Source: Candidatus Methanophagales archaeon (lineage in GTDB: Archaea > Halobacteriota > Syntropharchaeia > Alkanophagales > Methanospirareceae). From it: a stretch of DNA of 9,885 nt. The notes below the pieces were generated by a model. That model ran no database searches. It was not told where the DNA came from and saw only the letters and a program-made list of their open reading frames with translations. The stretch covers positions 1 through 9,885 of the forward strand of contig JAGLZV010000186.1 of NCBI GenBank assembly GCA_023131215.1, read 5' to 3'. Both the position numbers and the translations under genes were made by a program. Of the stretch, positions 6,679 through 9,885 are shown in pieces (positions within the stretch are counted from its first letter, which is position 1; the number at the start of each line of letters is the position of its first letter).

Positions 6679-6921
6679 ACAAGTTCATTACCAAAACTTG
6701 AGTTATTGAGGGAAATCAAATAATATGACAAATATCATAAAGCCTCGAAAGCAATAGAAAATTTGAACGAAAGCATAAGGGATATTTATAGGAGAGGAAA
6801 ATTGAGAGAAATTCCCGGCGTGGGCGTGAATATCGCCAGTGTCATCCAGGACTTTTTAGTAAGCGGGAGAAGTGAAAGATTGGGCAAGGAGATAGATAGC
6901 TCGTCAAAAAATCTGTATTGA
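6679..6921 (+). pseudogene. remnant of a helix-hairpin-helix protein resembling the N-terminus of family-X DNA polymerase (PolX)
   Basis: In the frame continuing from the hemB stop, the translation gives LELLREIK, a TAA stop at 6721-6723, then about 65 residues to a TGA at 6919-6921. The second part reads KASKAIENLNESIRDIYRRG, then KLREIPGVGVNIASVIQDFL, then VSGRSERLGKEI. This matches, from memory, the start of archaeal and bacterial PolX proteins: a short LLEIKG helix, an AYRKAARTIENL helix, a REIPGIGxxIAxxI helix-hairpin-helix, and a TGRLERLEEL helix. The stop lies where relatives have a few linking residues. No ATG opens the second part (only TTG/GTG), and the palm, thumb and PHP domains are absent. 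It therefore looks like a decayed gene fragment rather than a functional small DNA-binding protein, although the latter is not excluded. Confidence 0.5.
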
Positions 6922-7295
6922 ATCATGAAATGAAAGCGGAAAAAGAGGCATCCGCCATCGTGGATGTGCCAGAATTGACCGCCATCGCCGAAATATTTCG
7001 CAAGTCGGCGACGCTTTGGAGTGGAATTGCAAAGTCAGCCCTTCCCGACTCGCGACCCATCCTTAAAAAGATACGTGAACTGATGATAGAGAAGAACAAG
7101 TATTTTGAAGCCGGGGAGCCAGATTCATTGGATAAAATGCTTGAAATTAACAAAGAGGAAGAGGAGTTGCTGCGAGTAGTGGAAGAAGACCTGAAGAATC
7201 CAAAAGAGATTTTGATACCTATGAGAACTCGTATTTTTGAATGTCTTGAGATAGAGAAGGAGGCTTTTCAAGCTTTGAACGATATTATATTCTAA
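6918..7295 (+). CDS. uncharacterised helical protein, possibly the C-terminal fragment of a DUF4872/BtrH-like protein
   Basis: The frame can begin at TTG (6918) or, more naturally, at ATG (6930), giving 125 or 121 residues; neither start has a clear ribosome-binding site. The protein is almost wholly alpha-helical and acidic. Its first half (PELTAIAEIFRKSATLWSGI, 18-37) and the following spaced helices recall the C-terminal helical region of archaeal proteins with a BtrH N-terminal domain and DUF4872, which are usually above 300 residues. That comparison is from memory and uncertain. If right, the piece lacks the N-terminal cysteine-protease-like domain and is a truncated gene. It overlaps the end of the PolX-like remnant by a few bases in another frame, which suggests a junction of two gene fragments near 6890-6920. 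No transmembrane segment is seen, and I assign no function. Confidence 0.5.
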   Translation: MNHEMKAEKEASAIVDVPELTAIAEIFRKSATLWSGIAKSALPDSRPILKKIRELMIEKNKYFEAGEPDSLDKMLEINKEEEELLRVVEEDLKNPKEILIPMRTRIFECLEIEKEAFQALNDIIF

Positions 7296-7329
7296 AAGAT
7301 ATGCTAAAGGAAACATGTATTAAAAAATC

Positions 7330-8220
7330 TTGAAAATAGTGTTAATAATTGCAACGCTCTTGATTATAAGTGCGGTCAGTTTTAACGCTTTTGTGTCTTA
7401 TAATATCCACCACCCACAGAGAAAACCCGTTTTATGGACCCCTCTCGACTACGGAATGATTTATTCTGACATCTCATTTACAAGTGATGGTATCAAACTG
7501 AAGGGCTGGTTCATACCAAACAATAATTCTAATGCCACGATAATAATGGCTCATGGATATGGAGGAAATAGAGCAAATTGTTTAGAATATGCACGATTTT
7601 TTCACAGAGCGGGATATAATGTGCTTCTCTTTGATTTTCGTGCGCATGGTGAGAGTGGGGGAAATTGGACAAGCAATGGTTATTATGAGTCCGATGATAT
7701 TATAGCCGCTGTAGATTACATCAAAACCCCCAAAAAATTAGGTCCAAATAGAATCGGAATGCTCGGTATCTCAATGGGTGGAAAGACGGCAATAATTGCA
7801 TCCGCAAAGACAAGTGATGTAAAGGCAATTGTAGCCGATAGTTCACCGGCAGGGTTTATTGATAGCATGGATATAAAGAAGAGGGTGAAAATGAGACTAA
7901 AGTGGGCAGGTATTCCAGATATTAGTTTCTTGGTTAATGAAGAACTGGTTACATTCTTCAGTGAGTTCCAGACGGGCATAAACGATGAGAAAGGCAAAGC
8001 TATAAACTATGTCGAGAGTATAAATACACCAATACTAATAATTCATGGAGATAAAGACGAGATAGCGCCCTTGAAAGATGCTTATCTGTTATATGAAAAA
8101 GCAAGAGAAACCAAGTCTATTTGGGTTGCGGAAAACGCAGGTCACCACGAAGCATGTCGCACACATAGAGCAGAATACGAGGAAAAAGTGGTGAAATTTT
8201 TTGATGAATACCTTAATTAA
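7330..8220 (+). CDS. membrane-anchored or secreted alpha/beta hydrolase (esterase/peptidase-like)
   Basis: The 296-residue protein begins with a hydrophobic stretch (residues 3-23, VLIIATLLIISAVSFNAFVSY) that is either an uncleaved N-terminal anchor or a signal sequence; no lipobox is present. The rest is an alpha/beta hydrolase fold of the serine aminopeptidase/Hydrolase_4 kind: an LKGWFIP strand, the oxyanion region MAHGYGGNRANC (73-84), VLLFDFRAHGESGG (98-111), the nucleophile elbow GISMGG (146-151; Ser148), LIIHGDKDEIAP (236-247; acid D243) and the histidine in NAGHHEACR (H272 or H273). The catalytic set is complete, probably facing outward. The substrate cannot be told. The start is TTG at 7330, because an in-frame stop lies at 7321-7323; GTG at 7339 is an alternative. 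A TATA-like ATATTATATT lies about 40-48 bases upstream. The CPBP protease gene follows after 12 bases, so the two are probably co-transcribed. Confidence 0.88.
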   Translation: MKIVLIIATLLIISAVSFNAFVSYNIHHPQRKPVLWTPLDYGMIYSDISFTSDGIKLKGWFIPNNNSNATIIMAHGYGGNRANCLEYARFFHRAGYNVLLFDFRAHGESGGNWTSNGYYESDDIIAAVDYIKTPKKLGPNRIGMLGISMGGKTAIIASAKTSDVKAIVADSSPAGFIDSMDIKKRVKMRLKWAGIPDISFLVNEELVTFFSEFQTGINDEKGKAINYVESINTPILIIHGDKDEIAPLKDAYLLYEKARETKSIWVAENAGHHEACRTHRAEYEEKVVKFFDEYLN

Positions 8221-8232
8221 ATAAAATCGTGA

Positions 8233-8955
8233 GTGGATGATAAAATGTATCCCCTGATAATAGGAGCCATTCAAATAATCCCTGCAATTATCTTAATAGT
8301 ATATGGCTTGGTCAAACAAAAGAGATTTCAGGTATATTTTGATATGCTATTGATGGCACTTCCTGCAACTCTTTTTTACGGAATATTTATGAGAATTTTG
8401 CCAGAAGGTCTTTTTGAGTGGTATTTTTACTTTTTCGCAAAAGCGATTTTGTTCCTGCTGCCCGGGCTCATAATCATAAGATTGAGAAAATACAAATTGC
8501 GTGATTTCGGCATAACAAAAGAGAGGCTGAGATTGAGTCTTCTTCTTGGGTTCGGTATTTTAATAATTACAACGCTGACCAATGCCATAATATTCATCCA
8601 AAATCCGGAGATGACGCTGGCATGGTCGTCACAATTTGTAAGTCCTTCTAATTTGATCATGATATGGAGCATTCCTTTATTTTTTGATGCGTTTAACGAA
8701 GAATTCCTGTTTCGAGGCATCTTTTTCTTCTTCGCATATAAAAATACCGAAAATTTACCGTTGGCGTATATCGTTTCGATGATGGTCGCATTTGCATGGC
8801 ACCCATTAACGCCGTTCAGGATGGTGCCTGTTTTCATTCAGGGAACCTTGTTATGTTATCTTTTGTATAAGTCAAAGAATATTCACGGTGCGTGGATATG
8901 TCACGGTATTAATAGAACTTCGAGTTCGGTCGTGGCACAATTGTTGATGGGATAG
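8233..8955 (+). CDS. CPBP-family intramembrane metalloprotease (CAAX protease/Abi type)
   Basis: This is a polytopic membrane protein with hydrophobic segments near residues 7-26, 36-55, 63-82, 101-122, 141-155, 177-190 and 197-212. The family motifs cluster in the C-terminal half: EEFLFRG (E156, E157, R161; the EExxxR motif), FAWHPL (H190) and CHGINR (H224). The two glutamates and two histidines are those expected for the active site in the membrane. The usual HxxxN/D motif here reads HGINR, with Asn one position earlier, and the usual FxxxH spacing is one residue shorter. Proven functions in relatives include prenyl-protein processing and bacteriocin immunity; the archaeal role is unknown. 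The start may be GTG at 8233 or ATG at 8245, the latter with GGATGAT just upstream. It directly follows the alpha/beta hydrolase gene, which hints at a joint role at the membrane, but this is inference. Confidence 0.88.
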   Translation: MDDKMYPLIIGAIQIIPAIILIVYGLVKQKRFQVYFDMLLMALPATLFYGIFMRILPEGLFEWYFYFFAKAILFLLPGLIIIRLRKYKLRDFGITKERLRLSLLLGFGILIITTLTNAIIFIQNPEMTLAWSSQFVSPSNLIMIWSIPLFFDAFNEEFLFRGIFFFFAYKNTENLPLAYIVSMMVAFAWHPLTPFRMVPVFIQGTLLCYLLYKSKNIHGAWICHGINRTSSSVVAQLLMG

Positions 8956-8962
8956 TAAAAAA

Positions 8963-8980
8963 CCGAAATAAATCTATATT
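8963..8980 (+). promoter_or_regulatory. possible BRE/TATA element for the VOC-family gene
   Basis: CCGAAATAAATCTATATT combines a purine-rich BRE-like part (CCGAAA) with an A/T-rich TATA-like part. A start about 25 bases downstream would give a leader of roughly 15-20 bases carrying the AGGAATG site. A second TATA-like TTTTTTATAC lies at 8988-8996. The gap of 56 bases after the CPBP gene agrees with a separate promoter. Confidence 0.32.
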
Positions 8981-9011
8981 TAGAAGCTTTTTTATACTCT
9001 AAAACTTAGGA

Positions 9012-9437
9012 ATGAATATGGCAATGAAAAAACTCGCTCCTAACCTGATGGTTGAAGATATAAATCGTACCGTAGAGTTTTACAGAGAGGTTTTAGGATT
9101 TGAATTTGTTATGGGAGTCATAGAAGAGATTCAAGAGATTATGACTTCCTGGCAAAAGGATCGGCTGCTGGATTACGCGATGATGAAGTGTGGGGATGTG
9201 GAAATAATGTTTCAGGCAAAAAGAAGTCTGACTGAAGCGCTCCCTGTGCTGAGGGATAAGGAAATCGGTGGTACTCTTACTTTGTACATGGAGATTGAGG
9301 GTGTTCAGGAGTTGTACGGAAGAATAAAAGATAAAGTCACCATTGTAAAGGATTTGCACACCACCTTTTACGGAATGCAGGAGTTTTACATTCTGGATTG
9401 CAATGGTTATATATTAACGTTTGCAGAGTCAGCGTGA
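9012..9437 (+). CDS. VOC-superfamily (glyoxalase/bleomycin-resistance/dioxygenase fold) protein
   Basis: The 141-residue protein has the typical two-module VOC layout: a first beta-alpha-beta unit APNLMVEDINRTVEFYREVLGFE (9-31), a strand AMMKCGDVEIMFQ (56-68), a second module beginning GTLTLYMEIEGVQELYGRI, and the end FYILDCNGYILTFAES. The position that is a metal-binding His in glyoxalase I is Asn in the first strand, while a C-terminal Glu (FAE) is present, so a classical four-ligand metal site is doubtful. The substrate is unknown; such proteins range from lactoylglutathione lyases to drug-binding and epimerase proteins. Three in-frame ATGs (9012, 9018, 9024) are candidates; AGGA at 9008-9011 sits best for the one at 9018. 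It is probably a single gene with its own promoter. Confidence 0.83.
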   Translation: MNMAMKKLAPNLMVEDINRTVEFYREVLGFEFVMGVIEEIQEIMTSWQKDRLLDYAMMKCGDVEIMFQAKRSLTEALPVLRDKEIGGTLTLYMEIEGVQELYGRIKDKVTIVKDLHTTFYGMQEFYILDCNGYILTFAESA

Positions 9438-9438
9438 G

Positions 9439-9525
9439 ATGTTTCGCTGTGCCGTATATTTCGCATCCAGCGAGAAATACGATTCGGAACTGCTGAAATG
9501 GTGGAACTGGAAGGATGATGAATAA
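9439..9525 (+). pseudogene. 28-codon fragment of unknown origin
   Basis: One base after the VOC gene stop, an ATG opens a 28-residue frame that begins MFRCAVYFASSEKYDSELL and ends in TAA. The composition (Trp-rich, WWNWKDDE) looks like real protein sequence, but I do not recognise the family. It is in the same frame as the truncated hydrolase that follows (next codons SPLPADIYEQ). It could be an extension of that gene cut by the TAA at 9523-9525, or the end of some other lost gene. A functional micro-protein is possible but unsupported. Confidence 0.3.
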
Positions 9526-9531
9526 AGCCCT

Positions 9532-9828
9532 TTGCCAGCAGATATCTATGAACAGAGCAAAACGTTAGGTGTAATGCCGCTACTAAGGACAGTAAAAATG
9601 AAGCTGAGAACGTATGGTAAAGAACCGTTTATTATGGCAGTTGTTCACGGAGGGCCAGGAGTTCTGGGTAGTGTAGCTCCCGTTGCAAAAGAACTGTCCC
9701 AATATTTTGGGGTACTGGAACCGCTACAAACGGAAACAACCGTTGATGGTCAAGTGGATGAATTGTTTAACGAGTTATCAGAATATGCAAAAGATGAATT
9801 TTTAAAATTGTTGAAGAATGAACTTTAG
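9532..9828 (+). pseudogene. internally deleted alpha/beta hydrolase (proline-iminopeptidase-like)
   Basis: The 98-residue frame (TTG at 9532; no ATG at the front) starts like an alpha/beta hydrolase of the archaeal group with FIMAVVHGGPGVLGSVAP (33-50), where HGGPG is the oxyanion-hole motif. It continues with VAKELSQYFGVLEPLQTETT (51-70) and DGQVDEL (72-78). Relatives, from memory, then have about 180 more residues with the nucleophile elbow GxSxG, the acid and the histidine, and end in a helix like ARDRFYEILKKEL. Here the sequence passes directly to SEYAKDEFLKLLKNEL, which matches that final helix. The simplest reading is an in-frame internal deletion joined near residues 79-84 (about 9766-9784), removing the whole catalytic core. 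The protein, if made, cannot be an active hydrolase. It is distinct from the intact hydrolase at 7330-8220. Confidence 0.65.
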
Positions 9829-9841
9829 ATGTTGCGACACA

Positions 9842-9871
9842 ACACTAAAAAAGAAGAAATAACGGTAGTGT
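9842..9871. repeat. short inverted repeat near the right edge
   Basis: ACACTA (9842-9847) and TAGTGT (9866-9871) are a perfect 6-base inverted repeat with an 18-base spacer, just past the truncated hydrolase. No T-tract follows, so an archaeal terminator is not clear. The right arm and the bases after it (GTAGTGTCCTAATTAATAG) resemble the terminal sequence of some insertion elements, but the rest would lie outside the window. A 15-codon frame (9829-9876) spans this stretch and I do not treat it as a gene. Confidence 0.25.
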
Positions 9872-9885
9872 CCTAATTAATAGTT

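Noticed and set aside
6680..6700. Small hairpin CAAGTT...AACTTG right after hemB as a terminator
   Set aside because: A 6-base stem with a 9-base loop and no following T-run; it also lies in the PolX-like reading frame, so it is likely chance.
8427..8837. Minus-strand frame of 136 codons opposite the CPBP gene
   Set aside because: The plus strand encodes convincing membrane segments and CPBP motifs; the antisense product has no recognisable features.
9513..9606. C/D box RNA suggested by ATGATGA at 9514-9520 and a CTGA near 9602
   Set aside because: The spacing is far too long for an archaeal C/D RNA, no internal D'/C' pair was seen, and the C-like box lies inside a protein-like frame.
9829..9876. 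15-codon frame starting one base after the truncated hydrolase stop
   Set aside because: Too short, no ribosome-binding site, no recognisable family; could equally be part of a repeat end.
1..9885. CRISPR array, rRNA, tRNA or phage/defence system
   Set aside because: I saw no regularly spaced repeats, no tRNA-like TTCGA arm with matching stems, no rRNA-like segments, and no phage or known defence signature genes; CPBP alone is not sufficient evidence for defence.

Overview
The window looks like a chromosomal segment from a euryarchaeon. The evidence is an archaeal-type Pus10, a Kae1 (archaeal/eukaryotic KEOPS type rather than a bacterial TsaD context), an Fcf1/VapC9-like PIN protein, archaeal-style haem/sirohaem genes, sparse Shine-Dalgarno sites, and possible BRE/TATA elements at a few starts. 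The overall flavour recalls methanogen- or ANME-related Methanomicrobia. That placement is an inference from memory, not a computed assignment.

Positions 1-2675 (minus strand) hold, in transcription order, a PIN-domain ribonuclease-like gene, moeA (molybdopterin molybdenumtransferase) 7 bases downstream, and then, after a 137-base AT-rich gap, the first 273 codons of pus10 (tRNA pseudouridine synthase), which runs off the left edge. The divergent space at about 2620-2729 separates these from the plus-strand genes. It contains a striking 27-base near-perfect palindrome nested inside a second inverted repeat.

Positions 2730-6678 (plus strand) hold kae1 (t6A tRNA modification; no fused Bud32 kinase) and then a tight tetrapyrrole cluster: a precorrin-2 dehydrogenase-like gene (SirC/Met8/CysG-N type), hemA (glutamyl-tRNA reductase) and hemB (porphobilinogen synthase). 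The first two overlap by 8 bases and the last two are 6 bases apart. HemA and HemB make 5-aminolevulinate precursor and porphobilinogen. The SirC-like protein acts later, on the way to sirohydrochlorin/sirohaem, from which archaeal haem (and, by related steps, F430 and B12-type corrins) derive. The following steps (hemL, hemC, hemD) are not in the window.

Positions 6679-9885 are accessory in character. They begin with debris: a helix-hairpin-helix remnant resembling the N-terminus of a family-X DNA polymerase, and a 125-residue ORF that may be the C-terminal part of a larger DUF4872/BtrH-like protein. Intact genes follow: a membrane-anchored alpha/beta hydrolase, a CPBP-family membrane protease and a VOC/glyoxalase-fold protein. 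The segment ends with a 28-codon fragment and an alpha/beta hydrolase whose N-terminus appears joined directly to its C-terminus, with the catalytic core deleted.

I found no CRISPR array, rRNA, convincing tRNA or complete mobile element, and no coherent new multi-gene system. The most interesting signals are the apparent gene decay, the changed catalytic-position residue in the SirC-like enzyme, and the palindromic element between the divergent genes.
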